Below are positions 18,220-27,884 of a DNA stretch of 64,000 nucleotides, piece after piece. The DNA is taken from NCBI RefSeq assembly GCF_000243675.2, contig NZ_AHMM02000016.1, positions 62,001 through 126,000 of the forward strand, read 5' to 3'. A model generated the notes under the pieces. It worked only from the letters and a program-made list of their open reading frames with translations, searched no databases and had not been told where the DNA came from. This stretch comes from Leptospira inadai serovar Lyme str. 10. Its GTDB lineage: Bacteria > Spirochaetota > Leptospiria > Leptospirales > Leptospiraceae. The position numbers were made by a program, and so were the translations under genes. Position 1 is the first letter of the stretch, and each line of letters opens with the position of its first letter.

Positions 18220-18861
18220 TTACTCTTCTTCAGCCTTTTCCTTACCGAAAGAATAAAGTCCTTTCTTATCCCTGGAGCGAAGAGAAAGTCCGGGATGGAT
18301 TTTTTGAACGGTAAACAAAAACTTCATACGCTCTTTTCCCAATTTATTGATAAAAAAAGCTGCGGTCAATGCGATCTCAAAATACTGGGTCATCCTCTCC
18401 CGAGTGATTTTGTCGGATATACGGAACACGGCCGTTTGTCCGATAATTTCATGACTCTCTAATTTTTCTAGTGATTCCATTTTTGTGAAAAACTGCATTC
18501 TAGGCGGTTTCACGAGAGCCGGGCCATATCTTTGGATTTGGATATCGTAATCCTCGGTTTCTTTTCCTTTTTTCAGAATAAAGACCAGATGCTCGTCCTG
18601 AATGGAACGACATAAGGTAAGTAAATTTCCGTTAACCTGACCGACCGAAAATCGGAAATACCTCGTACTTTCCGGAACGACCACTTCATGGACATCCCCT
18701 TCCTCAGGCGGATCCAGTTCTCCCGGACGCATCTTGGCGGAGTAGGGGCGGAGAACTTCCCAATAGAAAAAGAAGCCCATCCCCGCAATTGAAACGATTG
18801 CGAGTATAATTAAGAAAGTATCTAACTTAGGTGAATAGAATAAAGCGGGCAAGAAGAGCAA
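18220..18861 (-). CDS. Membrane-anchored unknown protein
   Basis: A 213-residue protein with one N-terminal transmembrane helix (about residues 12-34) and a cytoplasmic region containing a beta-rich part (FRFSVGQVNGNLLTL, YDIQIQRYG) followed by a helix-rich part. The tail KKGLYSFGKEKAEEE is charged. The layout is faintly like YcgR/PilZ-type proteins but I see no RxxxR...D/NxSxxG signature, so I do not call a PilZ domain. It is 3 bases downstream of the gene at 18865-19182, so the two form an operon. Confidence 0.65.
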   Translation of the reverse strand: MLFLPALFYSPKLDTFLIILAIVSIAGMGFFFYWEVLRPYSAKMRPGELDPPEEGDVHEVVVPESTRYFRFSVGQVNGNLLTLCRSIQDEHLVFILKKGKETEDYDIQIQRYGPALVKPPRMQFFTKMESLEKLESHEIIGQTAVFRISDKITRERMTQYFEIALTAAFFINKLGKERMKFLFTVQKIHPGLSLRSRDKKGLYSFGKEKAEEE

Positions 18862-18864
18862 AAA

Positions 18865-19182
18865 TTATCCTTTTTGATCAAACCTTTGGCCGAGTTTGGT
18901 CCCGCTCGGATTTGCGCTAAACCGCGAATGAACGATCATAGATAATAAATCTTTCATTTGTTCCGGGCTTATGACTTGACTCATTCTTTCTTCCGCACTG
19001 ACCGGCGAGGGTTTCATGACTAGTTCTTCCGGCTTCGGCTCTTTTAAGCCGATACCTTCGTTTTTCTGAAATCCCAGTCGAAGCAAGTCCGTGGGAATAG
19101 GTTCTTCTTTTCCTAGTTCCTTTATTGGCGGCGACCATTGCGGGGAATAAGCTCCGCCGGTCTGTATTCCGTTAACATTCAT
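18865..19182 (-). CDS. Unknown small proline-rich protein
   Basis: A 105-residue soluble protein, N-terminal half rich in proline, glycine and charged residues and probably disordered (MNVNGIQTGGAYSPQWSPP), with a short helical part ISPEQMKDLLSMIVHSRF and a polar tail. The ATG at 19182 has a GGAGG ribosome-binding site nine bases upstream. No family recognised. It heads the two-gene unit with the membrane protein at 18220. Confidence 0.6.
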   Translation of the reverse strand: MNVNGIQTGGAYSPQWSPPIKELGKEEPIPTDLLRLGFQKNEGIGLKEPKPEELVMKPSPVSAEERMSQVISPEQMKDLLSMIVHSRFSANPSGTKLGQRFDQKG

Positions 19183-19523
19183 AAACCTAAACCTCCGTTT
19201 TCAGGTTTCGATCGAGAATCTAAACTGCAGATTCCGTTCTCACTTGCAGGATCCCTTAATGGTTCCCGTTGTTAGAAGAATCTTTACCGTTTTGGTTCTC
19301 CCTATATAATTCTATCGGTCAGGGATTCGGATGCTTAATAATTTTTTGAACTTTAATTCGCGCGAAAGAGCGGCAAATTCATCTAATTTTAAATTTCGAA
19401 CGTATTTCATTTTTTTTAGAAATTGCCGATTCGCCTCCAAATACCGCCGGAATTTAACGTTTGCCAGAGGTGACCGAGTTTCTAAATTGGTAGTAGGGAA
19501 TTTTTTTCCCGGGACAGGAGATT
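19183..19523. other. 341-bp intergenic region, divergent control
   Basis: The gap between the minus-strand gene at 18865 and the DsbA-like gene at 19524. It holds the plus-strand promoter candidate at 19283-19310 and a GGGAATTTTTTTCCC palindrome just before the ribosome-binding site AGGAGA. I see no RNA gene in it. The 5' leader from that promoter would be about 200 nt, longer than usual here. Confidence 0.5.
19283..19310 (+). promoter_or_regulatory. Sigma-70-like promoter for DsbA-like gene
   Basis: TTTACC at 19283-19288 and a consensus TATAAT at 19305-19310 are separated by 16 bases. It points toward the gene starting at 19524, leaving a leader of roughly 200 nt. Confidence 0.45.
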
Positions 19524-20585
19524 ATGTCGGAAGAGAGTTCTCCCCGGTTTAGCGACCTTTTTTCTAAAGTAAATAAAACCATCTTACTCGCAGGATCCTT
19601 CGGATTCTACGTCTTACTTACCGCCTACCCGATTTACAAATTTTTTGCTCCCGAACAGTATGTAAAAATCGGACATCGGTACTATACGTTAAGCGATGTT
19701 AAGGATTCGAATGCGGCACTTTATCGTAAATACGCCGCGGAGAATAACGACAAAATCTATAGACTTTTTTCCCAATTTGCCAACGATAAGGTGCTGGAAT
19801 TGGAAGCGAAGGACAGGGGTGTCGCCGTTCAGGAACTGACCAAGTTTGCGGCTAATTACGAACCCACCGAAGAAGAAAAAATTGCCACTTATAATCAATA
19901 TAAAAATAATATTCCCGCTCTGAAAGGAAAATCGTATCCGCAGGTGCAGGGCGATATCGGCAGCTTCCTAAAGAGAGTCAAGGAAGACGAGGAACGCCAG
20001 GCATTTTACCAGCAGCTTCGCTCTAAATACGATATAGATATTCGTGTACAAGAGCTGGCGCCGACTAAGATAGAAGTCTCGACCGGCGATAATCCGTCCA
20101 TCGGACCCAAGGATGCGAAGATTACCATAATCGAATTTTCCGATTTTGAATGTCCTTATTGCAAGAGAAGCCAGGATGTTACAAAACAGTTGCGCGAAAA
20201 ATATCAGGGAAAAATCCGTTGGGTATTCCGCGATTTTCCGCTTCCGTTTCACCAAAATGCGATGTTTGCCCACATTGCCGCGAATTGCGCGATTCCTCAA
20301 GGAAAGTATTGGGATTACTTTTCCAATCTTTTTGAGAACAGCGGCAATTTAGAAAGAAGTAATGTCATTTCGCTTGCTCAAAAGAGCGGATTAAATATGC
20401 CCGAATTTCAAAAATGCATATCCGACGAAGCGAAGCAAAAAATCGAAATCGACGCCGATATCGCCGAAGGCCAAAAATACGGGGTCAACGGGACACCCGC
20501 CTTTTTCATCAACGGAATTATGGTAGAAGGCGCACAACCGATCGAATCATTTACTAAAATCATAGACCAAGAGTTAAAAAATTAA
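19524..20585 (+). CDS. DsbA-family thioredoxin-fold oxidoreductase
   Basis: A 353-residue membrane-anchored protein: one N-terminal helix (about residues 20-38), a helical segment resembling a peptidyl-prolyl isomerase-like spacer, then a DsbA/DSBA-like thioredoxin domain from about residue 195. The active site is CPYC within IEFSDFECPYCKRS, and the cis-proline region is NGTPAFFING. It should act outside the inner membrane on disulfide bonds, as in BdbD- or DsbA-like proteins. Two further cysteines (ANCAIP and KCISD) are usual for this group. ATG 19524 has AGGAGA upstream. Confidence 0.88.
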   Translation: MSEESSPRFSDLFSKVNKTILLAGSFGFYVLLTAYPIYKFFAPEQYVKIGHRYYTLSDVKDSNAALYRKYAAENNDKIYRLFSQFANDKVLELEAKDRGVAVQELTKFAANYEPTEEEKIATYNQYKNNIPALKGKSYPQVQGDIGSFLKRVKEDEERQAFYQQLRSKYDIDIRVQELAPTKIEVSTGDNPSIGPKDAKITIIEFSDFECPYCKRSQDVTKQLREKYQGKIRWVFRDFPLPFHQNAMFAHIAANCAIPQGKYWDYFSNLFENSGNLERSNVISLAQKSGLNMPEFQKCISDEAKQKIEIDADIAEGQKYGVNGTPAFFINGIMVEGAQPIESFTKIIDQELKN

Positions 20586-20612
20586 CCTGAAAAATAGGTA
20601 GGACAGCATTTT

Positions 20613-21593
20613 ATGGGAAACACAGTTAAAGTAGCAGTTACCGGAGCCGCAGGGCAAATCGGTTATTCTCTTCTATTCCGGATCGCCTCCGGCCAAATGT
20701 TTGGATCGGACACTCCGGTTGAAATCCAAATGTTGGAACTGGAAGCTGCTTTACCCGCGGCAAAGGGCGTAATTATGGAGTTGGAAGACTGTGCTTTCCC
20801 GCTTCTTCAAAAAGTAACCGTTTCCTCCGATTTAGATACCGCGTTTAAAGACATTAACTGGGCTCTTTTGGTAGGCTCGGTTCCTCGTAAAGCCGGGATG
20901 GAAAGAGGGGACCTTCTTAAAATTAACGGCGGAATTTTCGTGAACCAAGGTAAGGCTTTGGAAAAGAATGCGGCTTCCGATTTAAGAGTGCTCGTAGTCG
21001 GAAACCCGTGTAACACGAATTGCTTGATTGCAATGAATAATGCAAAAGGAATTCCTACGGATCGCTGGTTTGCGATGACTAAGTTGGATGAAAATCGTGC
21101 GAAATCGCAGTTAGCGAATAAAGCGGGTGTTCCGGTAAAAGATGTAACCAATGTCGGGATCTGGGGAAATCACTCCGCGACGCAATATCCGGATTTCTAT
21201 AACGCTAAAATTGCCGGAAAAGCGGCGACCGATGTGATCAAGGACCAGGAATGGTTAAAAGGCGATTTCATTAAAAACGTTCAGCAACGGGGTGCCGAAA
21301 TTATCAAAGCCAGAGGCGCATCTTCTGCGGCTTCTGCGGCGAACGGAGTCGTAGACACCGTCCGTCAAATCATCAATCCGACTCCTGCAGCCGATTGGTT
21401 TAGCGTAGCAGTCGCGTCGGACGGATCTTACGAGGCAGACAAAGGCTTAATTTTCGGGTTTCCGGTAAAATCGGACGGGAAAAAAGTGGAGATCGTTAAG
21501 GGGCTGACCTTAAACGACTTCGCAAAAGAGAAGTTTAAGATTACCCATGACGAACTTAAATCCGAGCGGGATGAAGTAAAGGGAATGCTTTAA
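20613..21593 (+). CDS. mdh: Malate dehydrogenase
   Basis: A 326-residue NAD-dependent malate dehydrogenase of the cytosolic-like (MDH type 2) branch. The Rossmann motif is [19 protein letters not shown]; the substrate-binding arginine lies in [22 protein letters not shown] and the active-site histidine in [13 protein letters not shown] are present. It catalyses oxidation of malate to oxaloacetate in the TCA cycle. It stands 18 bases before bioF, so read-through into the biotin genes is possible although the functions are unrelated. Confidence 0.96.
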   Translation: MGNTVKVAVTGAAGQIGYSLLFRIASGQMFGSDTPVEIQMLELEAALPAAKGVIMELEDCAFPLLQKVTVSSDLDTAFKDINWALLVGSVPRKAGMERGDLLKINGGIFVNQGKALEKNAASDLRVLVVGNPCNTNCLIAMNNAKGIPTDRWFAMTKLDENRAKSQLANKAGVPVKDVTNVGIWGNHSATQYPDFYNAKIAGKAATDVIKDQEWLKGDFIKNVQQRGAEIIKARGASSAASAANGVVDTVRQIINPTPAADWFSVAVASDGSYEADKGLIFGFPVKSDGKKVEIVKGLTLNDFAKEKFKITHDELKSERDEVKGML

Positions 21594-21611
21594 TTCCTTT
21601 TCGAAAAAGAA

Positions 21612-22754
21612 GTGCGGGAACTCAGGACATTCAGCGTCCCCTTTTACGGCGAGTTACCCGCCTTTTTTTCCCGACTCGAATCTACGAATCGAATCAGGTC
21701 TTTAGACCCTCCGATCGGCATAGATCTTTGCTCTAACGACTACCTCGGCTTATCGCAACATCCTGAAATTATAGAGTCTCTCAAAGAAGGAATCGATCTA
21801 TTCGGAGCCGGGTCTACAGCCAGCAGGTTGGTTCGCGGACATCGGGACGTTTTTTCCAGGCTAGAGGATGATTTCTCCTCCTGGGTGGATTCGGAGGCTT
21901 CCTTATTTTTTGCAAACGGATACGCGGCCAATCTCGGCACGCTTTCTTGCGTTTGCGATCCTTCCTACGTGGTTTTTGCGGATAGAAAGAATCACGCTTC
22001 TTTAATGGACGGGATTCGTCTTTCGGGCGCCAAAAAAGTCTATTATCGTCATTTGGATTTAAACCATCTCGAACAACTCCTAAGGAAGCATTCTTCGAGT
22101 AAGCATAAAATTATCGTAACCGAAACCGTGTTTAGCATGGACGGGGATGTCGCCCAAATCAGGGATTTACTCGAATTGAAGGACAGATACGGAGCCTTAC
22201 TTTATTTGGATGAAGCCCATGCGATAGGATTATTCGGGCCGAAAGGGGCGGGATTTGCAAATTCTCAACTTTCCTCGTCCGAGCTGGAAGGTATCGATTT
22301 TCGGATGGCGACTTTGGGAAAGGCGCTCGGATTGGAAGGTGCGATGGTATCCTGCACAGCCGAGGTCAGAAAATTCTTACTTCATTCCGCTAGAACCTTC
22401 GTATTTTCCACGGGATCCTTGCCTGCGATTGCGCACGCAGGAAGGACTGCCGTTCGCTTAGCTAAATCGATGGATGCGGAAAGGAAAAGGGTCGAAGAAT
22501 TTTCCCTTCATTTGCGGAAAGGTATCGAAGCGAAAGGATATTCCTTCGGGAGATCCTCTTCCCAGATCGTTCCTATTTTATTGGAGAACGAAAAAGAGGC
22601 CTTGGAACTCGCGACATTATTCGAAGCGGCAGGCTTTCAGGCAAAGGCGATCCGGCCCCCGACCGTCGACATATCCAGAATCCGGGTTTCGATCAATGCT
22701 AAGCTTCATAAAGAAGATCTAATATTATTCCTAAGCATTTTGAGGGAGCGATAA
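21612..22754 (+). CDS. bioF: 8-amino-7-oxononanoate synthase
   Basis: A 380-residue PLP-dependent alpha-oxoamine synthase: pimeloyl thioester plus L-alanine to 8-amino-7-oxononanoate (KAPA). Family marks are CSNDYLGLSQHP, GSTASRLVRGH, the aspartate/histidine in YLDEAHAIGLFG and the PLP lysine in TLGKALGLEG. Translation begins at GTG 21612. It is the first gene of bioF-bioD-bioA-bioB. No bioC or bioH/bioJ gene is in the unit, so the pimeloyl donor must be made elsewhere. Confidence 0.94.
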   Translation: MRELRTFSVPFYGELPAFFSRLESTNRIRSLDPPIGIDLCSNDYLGLSQHPEIIESLKEGIDLFGAGSTASRLVRGHRDVFSRLEDDFSSWVDSEASLFFANGYAANLGTLSCVCDPSYVVFADRKNHASLMDGIRLSGAKKVYYRHLDLNHLEQLLRKHSSSKHKIIVTETVFSMDGDVAQIRDLLELKDRYGALLYLDEAHAIGLFGPKGAGFANSQLSSSELEGIDFRMATLGKALGLEGAMVSCTAEVRKFLLHSARTFVFSTGSLPAIAHAGRTAVRLAKSMDAERKRVEEFSLHLRKGIEAKGYSFGRSSSQIVPILLENEKEALELATLFEAAGFQAKAIRPPTVDISRIRVSINAKLHKEDLILFLSILRER

Positions 22755-22756
22755 AT

Positions 22757-23422
22757 TTGGCTGTTTTCGTGACGGCGACTGGAACCGATGTCGGTAAAAC
22801 CTTATTCTGTTCGCTCTTTCTCGCCAAATACGCCGCTAAATACGGTGTCAAATATTTTAAACCTATTCAAACAGGAGAGGATTCGGAGCGGGTCAAAATC
22901 ATGAATTTGACCGGTTTGAACGAACGATATTTTCTAAAAAATTATTATACCTTTGAAATTCCCGCATCTCCGCATCTTTCCTCGGAACTTGCCAATGTCG
23001 AGGTGGATACGGACGAACTCTCCAGGCATTTGTACAGTATTCGATCGGAACGCATATTAATCGAAGGAGCAGGCGGTTTGTACGTTCCGTTGAAGAGATA
23101 TTACTATAATATAGATTTAATCGTTCAATCTCAATTGCCCGTAGTCCTCGTTGCTTCGACGGACCTAGGAACCATTAACCACACCCTTCTTTCGGTTGAA
23201 GCTATTAAGAAGTCGGGGATTAAATGCCACGGAGTTTTTTTCATAGGACCGGAAAATCCCTTGCGGTCGGATAATATTCGGACCATCATAGAAGCTGGTG
23301 AAATCGGACTTTTGGGAACTTTTCTGCTTCCGGAAAGGCGATTGGCTCGCCAGGAGTTCCTAGGAAAAGTTGCCGAGGAGTTCGATCCAAAAGGTATTCT
23401 TCCGGAGATTTTATTCCCTTGA
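22757..23422 (+). CDS. bioD: Dethiobiotin synthetase
   Basis: A 221-residue ATP-dependent carboxylase that closes the ureido ring to give dethiobiotin. The P-loop TATGTDVGKT is at the N terminus, followed by KYFKPIQTG (catalytic lysine) and IEGAGGLYVPL. It starts at TTG 22757, two bases after the bioF stop; the family N terminus leaves no room for another start. The TTGA at its end overlaps the bioA start. Confidence 0.94.
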   Translation: MAVFVTATGTDVGKTLFCSLFLAKYAAKYGVKYFKPIQTGEDSERVKIMNLTGLNERYFLKNYYTFEIPASPHLSSELANVEVDTDELSRHLYSIRSERILIEGAGGLYVPLKRYYYNIDLIVQSQLPVVLVASTDLGTINHTLLSVEAIKKSGIKCHGVFFIGPENPLRSDNIRTIIEAGEIGLLGTFLLPERRLARQEFLGKVAEEFDPKGILPEILFP

Positions 23423-24723
23423 TTTGGCATCCTTATACTCCCCTGATCGGTTCCGATCCTCCCCTCAAAATCGTCTCCGGGAAAGGAGAGTTCCTATATG
23501 ACGAAACGGGTAAAGATTATGTGGACGGAATATCCTCCTGGTGGGTGAGCATTCACGGCCATAACCATCCTAAACTGATTCAATCGGTTAAGGAACAACT
23601 GGATAAATTGGACCACGTATTGCTGGCGGGCTTCACTCATCCGCCGGCCTTGGAACTCGCACATGAACTTTTGCAATTTGCGAATTGGAAGTTTCATAAA
23701 GTCGTTTATTCCGATAACGGTTCGACCGCCCTCGAGATCATGCTAAAGATCGCATTGCAGTACTTTCGGAATCGAGGCGAGGAGAAGAAGAAAACCTTCA
23801 TCAAATTTTCGGCCTCTTACCATGGAGATACGATCGGAGCCATGAGTGTGGGAGGGGACTCTATTTTTAATCGGGTTTTTCAAACCCTATTATTTCCGAC
23901 AAAGGATTTTCCGTCTCCAGCCTGCCATGATTGTCCTTTAGGAAAATTACCGCATTCCTGTGCCGAAGATTGTTTGGATGAGTTAGAGGCGTATTTATCC
24001 TCTCATTCCAATGAAGTCGTCGGAGTCGTTCTGGAGCCGTTAATTGCCGGAGCCGGGGGAATGTTGTTTCATAAGCCGAAAGTTCTCCAGCGATTAAGAG
24101 AAATCACTTCTCGGTACGGGGTTTTACTTTTACTGGATGAGGTATTCACGGGTTTCGGTAGAACGGGCCATACGTTTGCGTACGAGGCGGCAGGAATAGA
24201 ACCGGATATGATTGCGCTAGCGAAAGGTTTATCAGGCGGCGTTTTGCCTCTTGCGGTCACGCTAGTTCGGGAAGAGATTTATCGGGAATTCGTATCCGAT
24301 GAGCCCCTGAAAGTCTTCTATCACGGTCATACGATGACGGGGTATCCCACCGGTTGCGCGGTGGCGCTTGCCTCCCTTCGATTATTGCTTGAGGAGAAGC
24401 GTCTCGAAGATGTTAAGCGACTAGAGCATAAGCTGAAAGAAGGCTGGATCAAAGTACGAGCGGAATTTCCGGAAAAAATCAGGAATGTGAGAGTGTTAGG
24501 AGCAGTAGGAGTCGGCGAACTCGAGACGGGTAAAGAATCCCCTGGATATAATAACGCATACTCTCGGGAATTTAAGCGAATTTGTCTCGAGCAGGGTGTG
24601 ATTTTAAGACCGCTAGGAAATGTCATCTATGTAACCCCTCCTTATATTATTTCTCAGGTATCTATAGATAGAATTTTTGCCGCGATTCGGACGGCTTTGC
24701 TAGCGTATCGGGTACCCGCCTGA
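23419..24723 (+). CDS. bioA: DAPA aminotransferase
   Basis: A 434-residue class III aminotransferase converting KAPA to 7,8-diaminononanoate with S-adenosylmethionine or lysine as donor. IWHPYTPL at the N terminus and ISSWWVSIHGHNHP are diagnostic for BioA. The PLP pocket shows DNGSTALEIMLKIA, DEVFTGFGRTG and the lysine in LAKGLSGG. It begins at TTG 23419, overlapping the bioD stop by four bases (TTGA). A DCPLGKLPHSCAEDC insert with several cysteines (residues about 173-188) is worth noting. Confidence 0.93.
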   Translation: MIWHPYTPLIGSDPPLKIVSGKGEFLYDETGKDYVDGISSWWVSIHGHNHPKLIQSVKEQLDKLDHVLLAGFTHPPALELAHELLQFANWKFHKVVYSDNGSTALEIMLKIALQYFRNRGEEKKKTFIKFSASYHGDTIGAMSVGGDSIFNRVFQTLLFPTKDFPSPACHDCPLGKLPHSCAEDCLDELEAYLSSHSNEVVGVVLEPLIAGAGGMLFHKPKVLQRLREITSRYGVLLLLDEVFTGFGRTGHTFAYEAAGIEPDMIALAKGLSGGVLPLAVTLVREEIYREFVSDEPLKVFYHGHTMTGYPTGCAVALASLRLLLEEKRLEDVKRLEHKLKEGWIKVRAEFPEKIRNVRVLGAVGVGELETGKESPGYNNAYSREFKRICLEQGVILRPLGNVIYVTPPYIISQVSIDRIFAAIRTALLAYRVPA

Positions 24724-24786
24724 GACGCTAGTTTTTAGCGGAATATCGATTGCCAATTGCCGAGCCCCTAAGAAACTATCGGTAGA

Positions 24787-25878
24787 ATGAAAACCGTGAT
24801 CGAAACGTCTCTTCCTGTGGAGGAGAAGGTCCTGTCCGAGGTCCCAAGCTTGCTTTCTAGGGAAGAAGCCTTCACCATTCTCCAAGGTAAAATTCCGTTA
24901 ACCGAATGTCTAGATAAGGCCTTTAAGGCAAGGGAACATTATTTTGGTCGGTCGGTCCGAATTCACATACTCGATAATATTAAAAACGGCCATTGCCCCG
25001 AAGACTGCGGTTACTGCGCGCAACGCAAGAATGCAAATTCGGGTATCCAAGAATATTCCTTAAAAACCGAAGAAGAGATATTTCAAGACGCGATCCAAGC
25101 AAAAGAGAACGGGGCCTATCGTTTTTGCATGGTCACGGCCGGTACGGGGCCGAATTCTCATTCAACGGAGCGATTGGCACAAACGATCGAAAGAATCAAC
25201 CGAGAACTCGGCCTGAAGGTCTGTCTTTCAGCCGGATTATTAGATCGGGAAAAAGCGCTTCGATTCAAGCAGGCAGGGCTCGACCGCTATAATCATAATT
25301 TAAATACTTCTAAAGAGCATTATCCTGAAATTTGCGATACTCATACCTATGAGCAAAGAGTGGAAACTCTTTCTCATCTATCGGACGCAGGAATCGGAAT
25401 GTGCTCAGGCGTGATCGTTGGAATGGGTGAGTCTCTTAACGATCTCGTAAATGTAGTATTCGAAATTAAGGCTCTAAGAGTGATATCGATTCCTGTGAAT
25501 TTTTTCATTCCAGTAGCCGGACATGCGATAAAGAATCCTCAGGCTCTTACGCCGGAATTTTGTTTGCGGACTCTGATCGTTTTTCGGCTCGTAAACCCGG
25601 ATTCGGAAGTGCGGATCGCGGCAGGAAGAGAAGGTCACTTACGAAGTTTACAAGGTATGGCTCTCTTTACGGCGAATTCTCTTTTTGCCAGCGGTTATCT
25701 GAACGTAAAAGGATCGGATGCATTGGATACAGTTAAGATGATTCTAGACGCGGGATTTCTTCCGGAATTTTCTTCGGGTAAGGGTGATGAAATAGATTGG
25801 GAAACCATTTTAGGAAAGGATCATCTATATTCGGCGGATAATTTTCCGGAACTTTATAAATTTAAGAAAAAACCGTAG
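24787..25878 (+). CDS. bioB: Biotin synthase
   Basis: A 363-residue radical SAM enzyme that inserts sulfur into dethiobiotin. The CxxxCxxC cluster motif is [10 protein letters not shown], and the second cluster ligands lie in the [19 protein letters not shown] and RIAAGRE regions. Length is slightly above the usual 320-350 because of an N-terminal extension of about 25 residues. It starts at ATG 24787, the only ATG start in the biotin unit, 63 bases after bioA; a 5-bp hairpin (CGCTA/TAGCG) lies in this gap. Confidence 0.95.
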   Translation: MKTVIETSLPVEEKVLSEVPSLLSREEAFTILQGKIPLTECLDKAFKAREHYFGRSVRIHILDNIKNGHCPEDCGYCAQRKNANSGIQEYSLKTEEEIFQDAIQAKENGAYRFCMVTAGTGPNSHSTERLAQTIERINRELGLKVCLSAGLLDREKALRFKQAGLDRYNHNLNTSKEHYPEICDTHTYEQRVETLSHLSDAGIGMCSGVIVGMGESLNDLVNVVFEIKALRVISIPVNFFIPVAGHAIKNPQALTPEFCLRTLIVFRLVNPDSEVRIAAGREGHLRSLQGMALFTANSLFASGYLNVKGSDALDTVKMILDAGFLPEFSSGKGDEIDWETILGKDHLYSADNFPELYKFKKKP

Positions 25879-26037
25879 AAAAAAATCGAAGTTTATAGTA
25901 TTTAAAACCAGTACGTTTTCCGGAACCTAACACCGAATGAGATTCGAATTTAAGCCTTTCGTTTTCGAAGGAAGAATTCGTAATGGATTGAAAGTCTCGG
26001 TAGAAAAAAAATCCTGGATATAACGGAGAGCTGTCGG

Positions 26038-26211
26038 ATGAAATATAAAATAGAGATCAATAAACTTAAAAACGGCTATATAGAAGCCAAATTGATCGAC
26101 ACCGTTTCCAACAACCCCATCGAATTTCGGATCTGCGACACTGAGGAATACCTTCAGGCGCAGATTGCGGACTGGCATAAACGCTTTCATATGAAGGATT
26201 CTGATAACTAA
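26038..26211 (+). CDS. Unknown 57-residue protein
   Basis: A short reading frame beginning MKYKIEINKLKNGYIEAKLID and ending in MKDSDN, with GGAGAG nine bases before ATG 26038. The sequence alternates strand-forming residues, then a charged helix, as in a small compact domain, and it is acidic/basic balanced rather than random. It lies 18 bases before the SGNH lipoprotein gene in the same direction. Function unknown. The ribosome-binding site and regular codon use argue that it is real. Confidence 0.6.
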   Translation: MKYKIEINKLKNGYIEAKLIDTVSNNPIEFRICDTEEYLQAQIADWHKRFHMKDSDN

Positions 26212-26228
26212 GAATCCTTATCCGGGGC

Positions 26229-26987
26229 ATGTCCCTTTGCATGAAATCTCTTACACGTATCAGTTTTGTTTTTGCCTTGCTTACTTCCTGCGCCAGTTTT
26301 CGCAACGATACGATTGTAGATTATTATAATCCTGATTTTGCCTGTTCGAGTAGTCTCGGATCTAGGAGCGCCGAATTCTGGACCCAATACCAGGCAAAAT
26401 ACAACGAGGCGATCGAATTCTATAAGAAAGAAAACGAACGTATCAAAGTGGCCAGGATCGTATTCGTAGGGAATAGTTTGATTGCCGGATTTCCGGCAGA
26501 TTTATTGTCGGTTCAGTTTCCCGGATCCGTAAACCGGGGAATCCCCGGAGATATGACGGAGATGCTTTTAGGAAGGTTGGAAAGCACCGTCTTTGCTCTA
26601 AAACCTTCCTATATCGTGATGGAAATCGGCGGGAACGATATCCGCGAAGGAAAATGCTTGGATTACATAGAAGCTAGGCATAGAGAGATCATTGCAAAAA
26701 TTCATAGCATCCTACCCGATGCTAAAATCGTTCTTTTGGGAATTCCGCCGGTTTTAAGCAAGGACGTAAATTCGGTATCACCGGTCGTTAATGCCTGGTT
26801 GTCGAGAATTGCTTCCGAAAATCCGAACGTAAGTTTTCTGGATATATGGCCTTACTTTCGAAAAAAACAACTGCCGTTTCTTCGGGAAGACCTTGCATTG
26901 GAATTCGGCGGAAAATTAGATAAAATCCATGTGAATGAAACTGCCTACAAAATCTGGGCCAAGCAAATTAAGCCTTTTATCAAATAG
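26229..26987 (+). CDS. SGNH/GDSL-type hydrolase lipoprotein
   Basis: A 252-residue secreted esterase-like protein. The leader ends in lipobox LLTSC, so lipidation is likely. The catalytic pattern is that of SGNH hydrolases: block I IVFVGNSLIAG (Ser), block II RGIPGDMT (Gly), block III IGGNDIR (Asn) and block V DKIHVNETAY (Asp/His). Relatives deacylate lipids or acetylated carbohydrates. Block I has GNS where GDS is usual. Two in-frame ATGs (26229 and 26241) are possible; neither has a clear ribosome-binding site. Confidence 0.85.
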   Translation: MSLCMKSLTRISFVFALLTSCASFRNDTIVDYYNPDFACSSSLGSRSAEFWTQYQAKYNEAIEFYKKENERIKVARIVFVGNSLIAGFPADLLSVQFPGSVNRGIPGDMTEMLLGRLESTVFALKPSYIVMEIGGNDIREGKCLDYIEARHREIIAKIHSILPDAKIVLLGIPPVLSKDVNSVSPVVNAWLSRIASENPNVSFLDIWPYFRKKQLPFLREDLALEFGGKLDKIHVNETAYKIWAKQIKPFIK

Positions 26988-26993
26988 TAACCG

Positions 26994-27860
26994 ATGCTTT
27001 TATTTTTTGTAGAACGTCCATCGGAAACGCTTCCCTTCCTGCGAGAAGAGGTCGGGCGTCGCTTCGAAAACGAAATACGCTTGGAAAAAGTGAAATCCGT
27101 GATTCCAAGCGGATGGCATTGCTTTCTTGCTTTCGTGGAACGATCAATCGCAAGAGAAGAGTTAACTTCCTTGAGAAGGTGCTTATTCTCGGCGAAAGTC
27201 GATGTTTTGCAGATCGAACATAGGATTAAGAACGAATCGTTATTTTGTTTCGATATGGATTCCACGTTGATCCGACAGGAAGTCGTAGATGAATTGGCTC
27301 GTTTTGCCGGCGTTTACGACGAAGTTGCCGCTGTCACTCGAGAGGCCATGGAAGGAAATCTAAACTTCCAGGAATCATTAAGAAAACGTTGTGCTTATTT
27401 ACGCGGTCTTTCGGCCGATTCCCTTTTAAAACTTTATCCCCGACTTACCTTAAATTACGGGGTAAGGGATCTTCTTTCCGAGTTGAAAAGACGTGGCGCT
27501 AAGCTGGCGGTTTTCAGCGGCGGATTTACCGATATTTTAGAAGCGTTTCAGAAGGACTATGAAATAGACGAGGTCCGCGCTAACGTGCTTGAGCGAATTG
27601 ACGGAAAACTTACCGGTGGTGTTTTGGGTAGAATCGTGGATAAGGACGTAAAGCGCGGATCATTACTCGAGTTGCGGGAAAAATTCGGTATTTCAAAGAG
27701 AGAAGTGATCGCAGTGGGTGACGGAGCTAACGATCAGCTGATGCTTGCCGAGGCGGGAATCGGAATCGGATTTCATGCAAAGGAGGGCTTAAAATCCGGA
27801 ATTGAAAATTGGGTGGATTTCGCTCCGATGGACGTACTGCTTTATTTATTCGAGGGATAA
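26994..27860 (+). CDS. serB: Phosphoserine phosphatase
   Basis: A 288-residue HAD-superfamily phosphatase for the last step of serine synthesis. Motif I is FDMDSTLIRQEVVDELA (nucleophile Asp), motif II FSGGF, motif III with lysine in DKDVKRG, and motif IV GDGANDQLMLAEAGIGIGF. The first 75 residues form a small non-catalytic domain, less like ACT than in enteric SerB. It follows the SGNH gene by six bases and converges on mutS. Confidence 0.93.
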   Translation: MLLFFVERPSETLPFLREEVGRRFENEIRLEKVKSVIPSGWHCFLAFVERSIAREELTSLRRCLFSAKVDVLQIEHRIKNESLFCFDMDSTLIRQEVVDELARFAGVYDEVAAVTREAMEGNLNFQESLRKRCAYLRGLSADSLLKLYPRLTLNYGVRDLLSELKRRGAKLAVFSGGFTDILEAFQKDYEIDEVRANVLERIDGKLTGGVLGRIVDKDVKRGSLLELREKFGISKREVIAVGDGANDQLMLAEAGIGIGFHAKEGLKSGIENWVDFAPMDVLLYLFEG

Positions 27861-27884
27861 AATCGCCGTCTAACTTCCGCATTT

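Noticed and set aside
19331..19552. 73-codon open frame between the promoter and the DsbA-like gene
   Set aside because: No ribosome-binding site, low-complexity sequence, and its end overlaps the DsbA-like gene. Possibly a leader peptide, but unsupported.
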